Shown in pieces: positions 44,982-53,033 of a DNA stretch of 64,000 nt (position 1 is the stretch's first letter; every line of letters starts with the position of its first letter). Made by a program: the position numbers and the translations under genes. Origin of the DNA: Clostridiales bacterium (GTDB taxonomy: Bacteria; Bacillota; Clostridia; Lachnospirales; Lachnospiraceae); contig DUNO01000013.1 in the NCBI GenBank assembly GCA_012839295.1, positions 62,001 to 126,000 of the forward strand, given 5' to 3'. The notes under the pieces were generated by a model, which searched no databases, was not told where the DNA came from, and worked only from the letters and a program-made list of their open reading frames with translations.

Positions 44982-47060
44982 ATGGGATACAAGGATTTAT
45001 TGAAAGAAGAAAACACTGCTATCAGGGAGAGGTATGAGCTTGCAATGGAGCGCATTGCCCTGATCGAACAGGAAAAAACCGTCAGCGGGCGGATGTTTCC
45101 CTACTTCCAGAGTGTGGCTTCCTTTGTACTAATGGTGAAGAATGTGGTGGCCATGGTGGAGGAAGAGAGGTTAAATACCTTGACGGAGCAGGAGTTAAAG
45201 GCTTTAAACAGTGCCTTGTATAATGATATTGCCGGGGAGAATTATCTGGTCAGCTTCGCAAATCCGGCCTATGCCTGCGGGCAGCTGGGAGACCGTTATG
45301 GTAAGCTTTTAGCTTTTCTGTATACAGAGCTGCGTTCCATCCTGGTATATGCCTTTGAGCAAAGACTGTATGAGCTCACGATCTATCTGGAGCTTTTTAT
45401 TGAGGTCTATAATTACTTTGAAGCAGAAGATGAGTATACCTATAAGGATGTCAAGAGGGCGGTCTATGATTTCATGAGCGATTACTGCGATATCCTGGTG
45501 ACGGCAAGAACCCGGGAGCTGCTTGATACCGGCATGTCCTTTGCCAGGGATATCATTATGGAATCAGACCTGGAGGATATCCGCTACCTCTATTATTTCG
45601 GGGAGCACATTACGGAAAATGAGATAAGGACCGCACGCTTTTTAAATTCCATGCCCGAGGAGCAGGTAAAGGCTATGGCAGACACCTTCACGGAGGGCTA
45701 CCGTATCGGCTTTGAGGCAAACCGGAAGGATTTAAGTAAAAAAAGGATAGTAAATATCCGTTACCAGATTGGCTTTGAGCGCATGGTTTATTACGCGGTT
45801 TTGAATTTTAAGAAGCTGGGTCTTGAGACTACGGTTCAACGCGCTGCCTATAACGCGGTAAATAAACGCCAGCATTTAAAGATCGGCTACCATTCTACCA
45901 GTCCAAATAAGCAATATGATTATGACCACCGGTTCGATACGGGGCTGTTTTTTGACAAGGCCTTCCAGAGAAGAAAAATTGAAAGCGTGAAGCTGGCCTA
46001 TGAGCAATTAAAGGACAAGGCGGCCGTTTATGCGGGACCTGCCGTCATTGAGGTGTTCGGGGAGGAATTATTTGCCCCGGAGGATAAAAAAGAGGCCGTG
46101 AAGCTGAATAAGCGCCAGCAGAAGCTGACAGTGGAATGCACCAATGAAGAGAACATGCTGATGCAGGAATATCTGAGGATGGAGGAGGTTTCCTTTACCA
46201 TTATCTCCTATCCGGTGCCTGAGATCGGCAAGGATTATGAGGAAATCTTCGCTGAGACGGTAAAGGTAAATACGCTGGATAGTAAAGAGTATGGCAGGAT
46301 CCAGCAGTGTATTATTGATGCGCTCGACCAGGGAGACCATGTAAGGATCCTCGGAGCCGGGGACAACCATACGGATCTGAGGGTGAAGCTCTATGACCTG
46401 AAGGAGCCGTCAAAGGAGACCTGCTTTGAAAACTGTGTTGCGGACGTCAATATCCCGGTAGGAGAGGTGTTCACATCACCTGTACTCACCGGAACAAACG
46501 GCAGGCTCCATGTACCTAAGGTATATCTGAACGATTTGGAATATCTCGAGCTTGAGCTGGAATTTAAGGATGGTATTACGGTGGACTACAGCTGTAAGAA
46601 TTATCCGGATGAGATAAAGAATAAAAACTTTGTAAAAGAAAACCTGTTGTATAACCGTGATTTCCTGCCCATGGGTGAATTCGCCATTGGCACCAATACC
46701 ACGGCTTACATGATGGCCAGGAAATTCGATATTGCGTCAAGGCTTCCGATTCTCATTGCAGAGAAGACAGGTCCCCATTTTGCCATTGGTGATACCTGCT
46801 ACAAGATGAGTGAGGACGTTAAGGTCTTCAATCTGGACGGCAAGGAAATTGTGGCCCGTGACAATGAGATATCCCTGCTTCGCAAAACCGATATATCCAA
46901 GGCGTATTTTAATTGCCATACGGATATCACCCTGCCATATAACGAAATCAAGGAAATAACAGTCTACCGGAAGGATGGGTCTGCGATCCCGGTTATCAGG
47001 GATGCGAGATTTGTGTTGCCGGGGACGGAAGCGTTAAATGCACCCTTTGACATGAATTAA
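44982..47060 (+). CDS. M29-family aminopeptidase with long N-terminal extension
   Basis: The C-terminal ~390 residues match the M29 (thermophilic) metallo-aminopeptidases, which remove N-terminal residues from peptides in the cytoplasm. Seen are 'CVADVNIPVGEVFTSPV' with a metal-binding Glu, 'FAIGTNTTAYM', and 'EKTGPHFAIGDTCYK' with a metal-binding His. Typical M29 enzymes are ~410 aa; here ~290 extra helical residues come first, with no family recognised. I prefer the ATG at 44982 because GGAGG lies 6 bases ahead; the ATG at 44961 overlaps the previous stop. It is followed by an ABC exporter pair. Confidence 0.8.
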   Translation: MGYKDLLKEENTAIRERYELAMERIALIEQEKTVSGRMFPYFQSVASFVLMVKNVVAMVEEERLNTLTEQELKALNSALYNDIAGENYLVSFANPAYACGQLGDRYGKLLAFLYTELRSILVYAFEQRLYELTIYLELFIEVYNYFEAEDEYTYKDVKRAVYDFMSDYCDILVTARTRELLDTGMSFARDIIMESDLEDIRYLYYFGEHITENEIRTARFLNSMPEEQVKAMADTFTEGYRIGFEANRKDLSKKRIVNIRYQIGFERMVYYAVLNFKKLGLETTVQRAAYNAVNKRQHLKIGYHSTSPNKQYDYDHRFDTGLFFDKAFQRRKIESVKLAYEQLKDKAAVYAGPAVIEVFGEELFAPEDKKEAVKLNKRQQKLTVECTNEENMLMQEYLRMEEVSFTIISYPVPEIGKDYEEIFAETVKVNTLDSKEYGRIQQCIIDALDQGDHVRILGAGDNHTDLRVKLYDLKEPSKETCFENCVADVNIPVGEVFTSPVLTGTNGRLHVPKVYLNDLEYLELELEFKDGITVDYSCKNYPDEIKNKNFVKENLLYNRDFLPMGEFAIGTNTTAYMMARKFDIASRLPILIAEKTGPHFAIGDTCYKMSEDVKVFNLDGKEIVARDNEISLLRKTDISKAYFNCHTDITLPYNEIKEITVYRKDGSAIPVIRDARFVLPGTEALNAPFDMN

Positions 47061-47074
47061 GGCGGAGGATTATC

Positions 47075-47788
47075 ATGCTAAAAATAATTAATTTATCAAA
47101 AAGCTATAAAAGTGACAGGAAGGCAGTCGACCGGCTGAACCTGGAGGTGGGCAACGGGGATATCTTCGGCTTTATCGGGCATAACGGAGCCGGTAAAACC
47201 ACCACAATCCGCTCTGTTGTCGGTGTCCTTGATTTTGAGGAAGGCGACGTTATAATTGATGGAATGTCCATCAAGGAGGATCCGGTGGCCTGCAAACAGA
47301 AGCTGGCCTATATTCCCGATAACCCGGATCTGTACGAGCATCTCTCAGGGATAGCATACCTTAATTTTATCGGGGATATTTATCAGGTTGGAAAATCGCA
47401 GCGGAGGGAACTGATCAGTAAGTATGCGGATGCCTTCGAGCTGACGCCAAACCTGGGGGACAGTATTTCCTCCTATTCCCATGGAATGAAGCAAAAGCTT
47501 GCTATTATCTCGGCTTTAATCCATAAGCCCAGGCTTTTAGTACTTGATGAGCCCTTTGTCGGGCTGGATCCGAAAGCGGCTTACACTTTAAAAATGATTA
47601 TGTCAGACCTGTGTAAGGAAGGAAGCGCAATCTTCTTTTCAACCCATGTGCTGGAGGTGGCGGAAAAGCTTTGCAACAAGATTGCCATCATTAAGGGCGG
47701 GAAGCTGGTGGCCTGCGGAACGACGGAGGAGGTAAAGGGGAACAGCAGCCTGGAAGACGTGTTCCTGGAATTGATCGAAACGAAATAA
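47075..47788 (+). CDS. ABC transporter ATP-binding protein
   Basis: The 237-aa ATPase has Walker A 'GHNGAGKTTT', a Q-loop region, the signature 'SYSHGMKQKL', Walker B 'RLLVLDEPFVGLD' and the H-loop 'STHVLEVAEKL'. It belongs to the ABC-2-type exporter group. The permease gene follows 67 bases later; together they probably export a peptide, drug or lipid of unknown identity. GGCGGAGG precedes the ATG. Confidence 0.93.
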   Translation: MLKIINLSKSYKSDRKAVDRLNLEVGNGDIFGFIGHNGAGKTTTIRSVVGVLDFEEGDVIIDGMSIKEDPVACKQKLAYIPDNPDLYEHLSGIAYLNFIGDIYQVGKSQRRELISKYADAFELTPNLGDSISSYSHGMKQKLAIISALIHKPRLLVLDEPFVGLDPKAAYTLKMIMSDLCKEGSAIFFSTHVLEVAEKLCNKIAIIKGGKLVACGTTEEVKGNSSLEDVFLELIETK

Positions 47789-47855
47789 CAATTCAGGGCG
47801 TGCCTGAAAGCCCGTTGTACTGATTGGACGTCCCTTTGGCAAAATTTGTGGTAGG

Positions 47856-49439
47856 ATGGTGAGTGTGTTGAAAAAGGTAATGCGGCTATTAAGCGTTCAG
47901 TTATTGGCAGTTCTCGGGGATATGCTCATGCTTGGTAAATCAAGGAAAAGGAAGCCGAAGCTGCTGTATGCCGGTCTGCTGTTTTTTATTGTGGTAATGA
48001 GTATTGTATCCTTTACTTATAACCTGATGATCGGGAGTGTGCTGGGGATGTACCATAGCCTTGAAGTGCTTCCGGCGATGATGATGGTAATCTTATGTAT
48101 TACGATTCTCATGACGACAGTGTTTAAGGTGAAGGGAACGGTGTTTGGCTTCCGGGACTATGACCTGGTAATGTCCCTGCCGGTGAGCATGGGTGAAATC
48201 ATTGCCAGCCGTTTAATCATCCTTTATTCCTTTAATTTTATTTTTGTACTTATTGTCATGGTTCCAATGATGATAGCCTATGGGATATTGGCCCATCCGG
48301 GCATACTGTTCTATGTTTTTTGCAGCGTGGGTATGCTCTTTCTTCCCTTGGTTCCTATTGTGGTAGCATCATTAGTGGGAACCCTGATTGCATTTGCTGC
48401 TTCAAAATTCCGGCATCAGAATTTGCTTAACATTATTTTTAGCCTTGGATTATTGGTAATCGTGTTTGGTTTTTCCTTTTTGCTGGATGGAAGGGAAGCG
48501 CAGATTGTGGATGTGGGGAAAGCCATAGTCAGCCAGGTGGACTCCATGTACCCGTTAGCGGGGCTGTTTACCGATGCGGTAATTAGCTATGATGTATTGG
48601 CGCTGGTTATGTTTATTGGAATTTCGGTTTTGGCATTTTTCTTATATACTGCATTGCTGAAGCTTGTATTTAAAAAGATGAATACAGCCATGCTGACAGG
48701 AACGGCCAGGGCTGATTTCAAGATGGGAGAGCTAAAGAGCTCCTCACCTTGGAAAGCGCTGTATAGGAAGGAGCTGAAAAGGTTTTTTGCCTCCTCCCTG
48801 TATGTGTTAAATACAGGAATCGGAATTGTGCTGCTTACGGTGGGGGCAATCGCCATGATTTTTGTGGATCTTGGAACCCTGGCCGGGGATCCCCAGGCGG
48901 CCGCCCAGCTGGTTACCAGCTTACCGGTAGCGGTAAGCTTCTGCGTGGTCCTGACTTGTCCGTCTGCAGCCTCCATTTCCCTGGAGGGGCGCAGCCTATG
49001 GATCGTAAAATCCCTGCCTGTCACTTATAAGCAGGTATATCTGTCAAAGCTGGCGGTTAATTTTACCATAGCGGCACCGGCAATCCTGGATGCAGCCATA
49101 ATCGGCTGGGCTCTGGGGCTGGGAATATACCAGACTGTGCTGCTGGTGTTGGTGACGGCAGCCAGCATCATATTTATTGCCTGTTATGGGCTGCTGATTA
49201 ATTTAGTCTTCCCTAATTTTAACTGGGTTTCCGAGGTTACGGTGGTAAAGCAGAGCGCGGCAGTCATGGTGACAATTTTCACGGCTATGGCTTATGTGGG
49301 AATACAATTTGTATTCTTAGTTTTGCTGGGATCCTTCCTGCCGGCATATCTGGCATTCCTCATCCTGACACTGTTTTTGGATGTGGCTTTATATTTGGCA
49401 TTGGTAACCTATGGGAAGAAACGTTATGCAGAGCTTTGA
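47856..49439 (+). CDS. ABC-2-type exporter permease
   Basis: The 527-aa protein has about twelve hydrophobic segments, the first near residues 35-55 ('LLYAGLLFFIVVMSIVSF'), and a cytoplasmic loop near 275-300. It has no ATP-binding motif and partners the ATPase encoded just upstream. The substrate is not predictable. The exact start is uncertain: ATG at 47856 and GTG/TTG codons within five codons are all possible. Confidence 0.82.
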   Translation: MVSVLKKVMRLLSVQLLAVLGDMLMLGKSRKRKPKLLYAGLLFFIVVMSIVSFTYNLMIGSVLGMYHSLEVLPAMMMVILCITILMTTVFKVKGTVFGFRDYDLVMSLPVSMGEIIASRLIILYSFNFIFVLIVMVPMMIAYGILAHPGILFYVFCSVGMLFLPLVPIVVASLVGTLIAFAASKFRHQNLLNIIFSLGLLVIVFGFSFLLDGREAQIVDVGKAIVSQVDSMYPLAGLFTDAVISYDVLALVMFIGISVLAFFLYTALLKLVFKKMNTAMLTGTARADFKMGELKSSSPWKALYRKELKRFFASSLYVLNTGIGIVLLTVGAIAMIFVDLGTLAGDPQAAAQLVTSLPVAVSFCVVLTCPSAASISLEGRSLWIVKSLPVTYKQVYLSKLAVNFTIAAPAILDAAIIGWALGLGIYQTVLLVLVTAASIIFIACYGLLINLVFPNFNWVSEVTVVKQSAAVMVTIFTAMAYVGIQFVFLVLLGSFLPAYLAFLILTLFLDVALYLALVTYGKKRYAEL

Positions 49440-49460
49440 TATTATAGTTTAAAGGCTAGC

Positions 49461-49511
49461 CATAGCTTATGGATTAACATAGCTTATAGATTAATATAAC
49501 TTATAGATGGC
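49461..49511 (+). repeat. Three tandem 17-bp repeats
   Basis: CATAGCTTATGGATTAA, CATAGCTTATAGATTAA and a weaker TATAACTTATAGATGGC follow head to tail after the permease gene. Confidence 0.8.
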
Positions 49512-49567
49512 GTTCGGATTATTAGGCTGCCTTATAAAAAGCATAAGAAATTATACGGCGAAAATTA

Positions 49568-49596
49568 ACGACAAAAAGGACATAATATGCTAAAAT
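49568..49596 (+). promoter_or_regulatory. Possible extended -10 promoter for purMND
   Basis: TATGCTAAAAT is an extended -10; ACGACA lies 17 bases upstream of TAAAAT as a weak -35. Confidence 0.45.
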
Positions 49597-49598
49597 GT

Positions 49599-49669
49599 GA
49601 ACAAAGCGGAGCGAGAGCGCGAAGTGTATTCATCACAAGGGAACCGGTTTTCCGGTTCAGCTTATGTTC
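49599..49669 (+). promoter_or_regulatory. Structured leader before purM
   Basis: GAACAAAGC pairs with GCTTATGTTC (one bulge) to enclose ~52 bases that include a perfect GAACCGG-TTTT-CCGGTTC hairpin (49641-49658) and a GTG/CAC stem. It ends just before the ribosome-binding site. It does not match the purine riboswitch consensus, and no ligand is suggested. Confidence 0.5.
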
Positions 49670-49687
49670 AAAATGGAGGTATTACGG

Positions 49688-50713
49688 ATGGATTATAAGA
49701 AGGCAGGAGTAGATATCGAAGCCGGCTATAGAGCAGTTGACCTGATGAAGGAGCATATTAAAGGGACCATGCGGAGGGAGGTTTTAACGGATATTGGAGG
49801 CTTCTCCGGTGCGTTTTCCCTGGCAGGCTTTAAGGATATGGAGCAGCCTACCTTGGTTTCCGGGACGGACGGCGTAGGGACAAAGCTTAAGATTGCGTTT
49901 CTTTTAGATAAACATGATACCATTGGCATTGACTGTGTTGCAATGTGTGTAAATGACATCGCCTGTGCAGGCGGCGAGCCTTTATTTTTTCTGGACTATA
50001 TTGCCTGCGGCAAGAATGAGCCGGAAAAGATTGCGGCTATCGTTAAGGGAGTGGCAGAGGGCTGTAAGCAGGCAAATGCAGCTTTAATCGGCGGGGAGAC
50101 GGCAGAAATGCCGGGTTTCTATCCGGTGGACGAATATGACCTGGCCGGCTTTGCTGTTGGAATCGTAGACCAGAAGAAGCTGATTACCGGCGCATCCGTG
50201 AAGGCAGGGGATACTTTGATCGGCATTGCCTCCTCCGGGATCCATAGCAATGGCTATTCCCTGGTGAGGAAGGTTTTCCGCATGCAGCGTGAGACCCTGG
50301 ATACCTATTATGAATCCCTGGGGTCAACCCTGGGAGAGGTCTTATTGACCCCGACCAAGATATATGTTAAGGCTCTGCAGAACTTGAAAAAGGGCGGAGT
50401 TACGGTAAAAGCCTGCAGCCACATTACAGGCGGCGGCTTCTATGAGAATATTCCGAGAATGCTTCCTGAAGGCATTCATGCCATGGTTAAAAAGAATAGC
50501 TATGATATTCCGCCAATCTTCCATATGCTTTCCAGGGACGGGGATATTGAGGAGCAGGTAATGTACAATACCTATAATATGGGCATTGGCATGCTGCTTG
50601 CAGTAGACAGCCAGGAGGCCGAAAGGTCAGTGAAGCTGATTAATGAGACCGGGGAAAGAGCCTTTATCGTAGGAGAAACCGTAAACGGCGCGAAGGGAGT
50701 AAGCTTATGCTAA
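49688..50713 (+). CDS. purM: Phosphoribosylformylglycinamidine cyclo-ligase
   Basis: PurM closes the imidazole ring of AIR from FGAM with ATP in purine synthesis. The ATG at 49688 follows GGAGG at 8 bases and gives 341 aa; the ATG in the track is inside the leader hairpin. Motifs include '[11 protein letters not shown]', '[23 protein letters not shown]' (family stretch), '[11 protein letters not shown]' and '[14 protein letters not shown]'. It overlaps purN by 7 bases. Confidence 0.96.
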   Translation: MDYKKAGVDIEAGYRAVDLMKEHIKGTMRREVLTDIGGFSGAFSLAGFKDMEQPTLVSGTDGVGTKLKIAFLLDKHDTIGIDCVAMCVNDIACAGGEPLFFLDYIACGKNEPEKIAAIVKGVAEGCKQANAALIGGETAEMPGFYPVDEYDLAGFAVGIVDQKKLITGASVKAGDTLIGIASSGIHSNGYSLVRKVFRMQRETLDTYYESLGSTLGEVLLTPTKIYVKALQNLKKGGVTVKACSHITGGGFYENIPRMLPEGIHAMVKKNSYDIPPIFHMLSRDGDIEEQVMYNTYNMGIGMLLAVDSQEAERSVKLINETGERAFIVGETVNGAKGVSLC

Positions 50714-51333
50714 AGCTGGCGGTGCTGGTATCAGGAGGAGGGACAAATCTCCAGGCATTGATCGACCAAATAGAACAGAATAAGCTGACCGGTGTTAAGA
50801 TAGAGGTTGTAATCAGCAACAGGGAAGGAGCCTATGCTCTGACGAGGGCGAAGCAGCATGGTATTTCCTCTGAGGTTATTTTGAAAAAGGATTATGCGGA
50901 TAAGGAAGCTTACGCAGAGGCGTTATTAAAGCTGCTGGACAGCTACCGGCCTGATCTGGTGGTACTGGCAGGCTGCCTGCTTATTATTCCGGAGCAGGTA
51001 GTGCGCAGCTACCAAAACCGCATTATTAACATACATCCGGCATTAATTCCGGCTTTCTGCGGCGACGGCTATTATGGGCTGAAGGTGCACGAAGCTGTGC
51101 TGGAAAGAGGAGTAAAGGTAACGGGGGCAACGGTCCATTTTGTGGATGAAGGAACTGATACCGGACCGATTATTTTACAAAAAGCGGTGTATGTACAACC
51201 CGGCGATACGCCGGAGGTGCTTCAGCAAAGGGTGATGGAGGAGGCAGAATGGGAGCTGCTGCCTAAGGCAGTCCAGCTGATTGCCGACCACAAAATCCTT
51301 ATAGAAAATAATATTGTCACAATAAAGGAATAG
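50707..51333 (+). CDS. purN: Phosphoribosylglycinamide formyltransferase
   Basis: PurN transfers a formyl group from 10-formyl-tetrahydrofolate to GAR. The 208-aa product has '[17 protein letters not shown]', the catalytic '[14 protein letters not shown]' (Asn-x-His) and '[16 protein letters not shown]' with the essential Asp. It overlaps purM and precedes purD by 30 bases. Confidence 0.96.
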   Translation: MLKLAVLVSGGGTNLQALIDQIEQNKLTGVKIEVVISNREGAYALTRAKQHGISSEVILKKDYADKEAYAEALLKLLDSYRPDLVVLAGCLLIIPEQVVRSYQNRIINIHPALIPAFCGDGYYGLKVHEAVLERGVKVTGATVHFVDEGTDTGPIILQKAVYVQPGDTPEVLQQRVMEEAEWELLPKAVQLIADHKILIENNIVTIKE

Positions 51334-51363
51334 GCTTTTTGTTTTTTTATGGAGGGATGAAGG

Positions 51364-52638
51364 ATGAAGGTTTTAATTATCGGCGGCGGCGGAAGGGAGC
51401 ATGCAATTGCGCGTAAGGCTGCCCAGAGTCCGAGGGTTGACAAGCTATACTGCGCACCGGGGAATGCAGGTATCGCCGGTGTTGCAGAGTGTGTTGATAT
51501 CGCCGTAAGTGAATTTGACAAGCTGGCTGACTTTGCCGTAGAGGAGGGCATTGACCTGACTATTGTAGGACCGGACGATCCTTTGGTTGGCGGTGTGGTA
51601 GATGTCTTTGAAGGCAGGGGGCTTAGGGTATTTGGGCCAAGGAAAAGGGCGGCGGTCATTGAAGGCTCCAAGGCCTTTTCCAAGGATTTGATGAAGAAAT
51701 ACCAGATACCATCGGCAGCCTATGAAACCTTTGACCATCCTTCGCAGGCGGTTGCCTACTTAAGCCGTAACGATAAATACCCCATAGTTTTAAAGGCGGA
51801 CGGGCTTGCCCTGGGGAAGGGTGTACTGATTTGTAATACCCACCAGGAAGCGCTTGACGGCGTGAAGCTGATTATGGAGGATAAACAGTTTGGTGATGCA
51901 GGGGACCGGCTTGTCATTGAGGAGTTTATGACCGGCCGGGAAGTGTCCGTGCTGGCCTTCTGTGACGGAACCAATATCGCCCCCATGACAAGTGCCCAGG
52001 ATCATAAAAGGGCAAAGGATGGCGACCAGGGATTGAATACCGGGGGAATGGGGACCTTTTCACCAAGCCCTTTCTATACCGCGGAGGTGGATGAGTTCTG
52101 CCGAAGGAATATTTATCAGCCCACCATGGATGCAATGAAGGCGGAAGGCAGGGAATTCAAGGGTATCCTCTTCGTAGGGCTTATGCTGACGCAGGACGGT
52201 CCGAAGGTGCTGGAATATAATGCACGCTTTGGTGACCCGGAGGCTCAGGTAGTGCTTCCCCGGATGAAGAACGATATTATTGAAGTGATCGAGGCCTGCA
52301 TTGACGGCAGGCTTGACCAGGTCAGATTGGAATTTGAGGATAATGCTGCCGTATGCGTCATCCTCGCCTCCAAGGGCTATCCGGAAGGCTATGTCAAGGG
52401 ACTTCCCATTGAGGGGCTGGAAGCCTTTCAAGGAAAAGAGGATTATTTTGTATTCCATGCGGGAACGAAAAAATTCGGGGATGAGATCCTGACGAATGGC
52501 GGGCGCGTCCTTGGCGTCACCGCTACCGGAAGGGATCTGAGGGAAGCCAGGCAAAAGGCCTATGAGGCTACTGCCTGGGTTGATTTTGCCAATAAGTATA
52601 TGAGAAATGATATTGGTAAGGCAATTGATGAGGCATAA
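51364..52638 (+). CDS. purD: Phosphoribosylamine-glycine ligase
   Basis: PurD joins glycine to phosphoribosylamine, using ATP. The 424-aa ATP-grasp protein begins 'KVLIIGGGGREHAIA', has 'VLKADGLALGKGV' for ATP binding, 'HKRAKDGDQGLNTGGMG' and 'EYNARFGDPEAQ' with metal-binding residues. GGAGGG precedes the ATG. It ends the short purM-purN-purD run, which lacks the other pur genes usually found beside them. Confidence 0.96.
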   Translation: MKVLIIGGGGREHAIARKAAQSPRVDKLYCAPGNAGIAGVAECVDIAVSEFDKLADFAVEEGIDLTIVGPDDPLVGGVVDVFEGRGLRVFGPRKRAAVIEGSKAFSKDLMKKYQIPSAAYETFDHPSQAVAYLSRNDKYPIVLKADGLALGKGVLICNTHQEALDGVKLIMEDKQFGDAGDRLVIEEFMTGREVSVLAFCDGTNIAPMTSAQDHKRAKDGDQGLNTGGMGTFSPSPFYTAEVDEFCRRNIYQPTMDAMKAEGREFKGILFVGLMLTQDGPKVLEYNARFGDPEAQVVLPRMKNDIIEVIEACIDGRLDQVRLEFEDNAAVCVILASKGYPEGYVKGLPIEGLEAFQGKEDYFVFHAGTKKFGDEILTNGGRVLGVTATGRDLREARQKAYEATAWVDFANKYMRNDIGKAIDEA

Positions 52639-52691
52639 GGGTATACAGGACTGATTTGGTATATACAAGAAATATGAAAGGCTTATGTTAT

Positions 52692-52730
52692 GGCATGGGA
52701 AGCAATTTCCCATGCCTGTTTTTGTTTTTT
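52692..52730 (+). terminator. Terminator after purD
   Basis: GGCATGGGAA and TTTCCCATGCC enclose a 4-base loop, followed by T-rich sequence. It closes the pur run. In the rest of 52639-53033 I see only a small GGGCAG/CTGCCC hairpin (52948-52963) and no convincing gene. Confidence 0.9.
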
Positions 52731-53033
52731 GGCAAGCAAACCAGCAGAAACGAAAAGGTGAAAATATATTACATAAAATGGGGATTATGGATCAAATGTA
52801 TCAAAATTACCAAAGAAGAAATATCAATTAATGGGGGAATATGCCACATAAGTGCCATACTTCCTTTTTAGAATGTCAGTAAATAGAAAAAGATGTTTAT
52901 TGGAAAAGGATTTTGGCAAGGACGCTGACTACTTATAAGCTGGGAAGGGGCAGAGAGCTGCCCTGGTTTTGCTTTATAAAAGCTGATTATCGGCTAAAAG
53001 CTGCTGGTAATTGATTTTAGGAAGGGGTTTGTA

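Noticed and set aside
49599-49669. purM leader considered as a purine riboswitch
   Set aside because: The conserved loop sequences of the purine aptamer are absent.
52656-52871. 71-aa ORF after purD
   Set aside because: It runs through the purD terminator, so it is unlikely to be translated.
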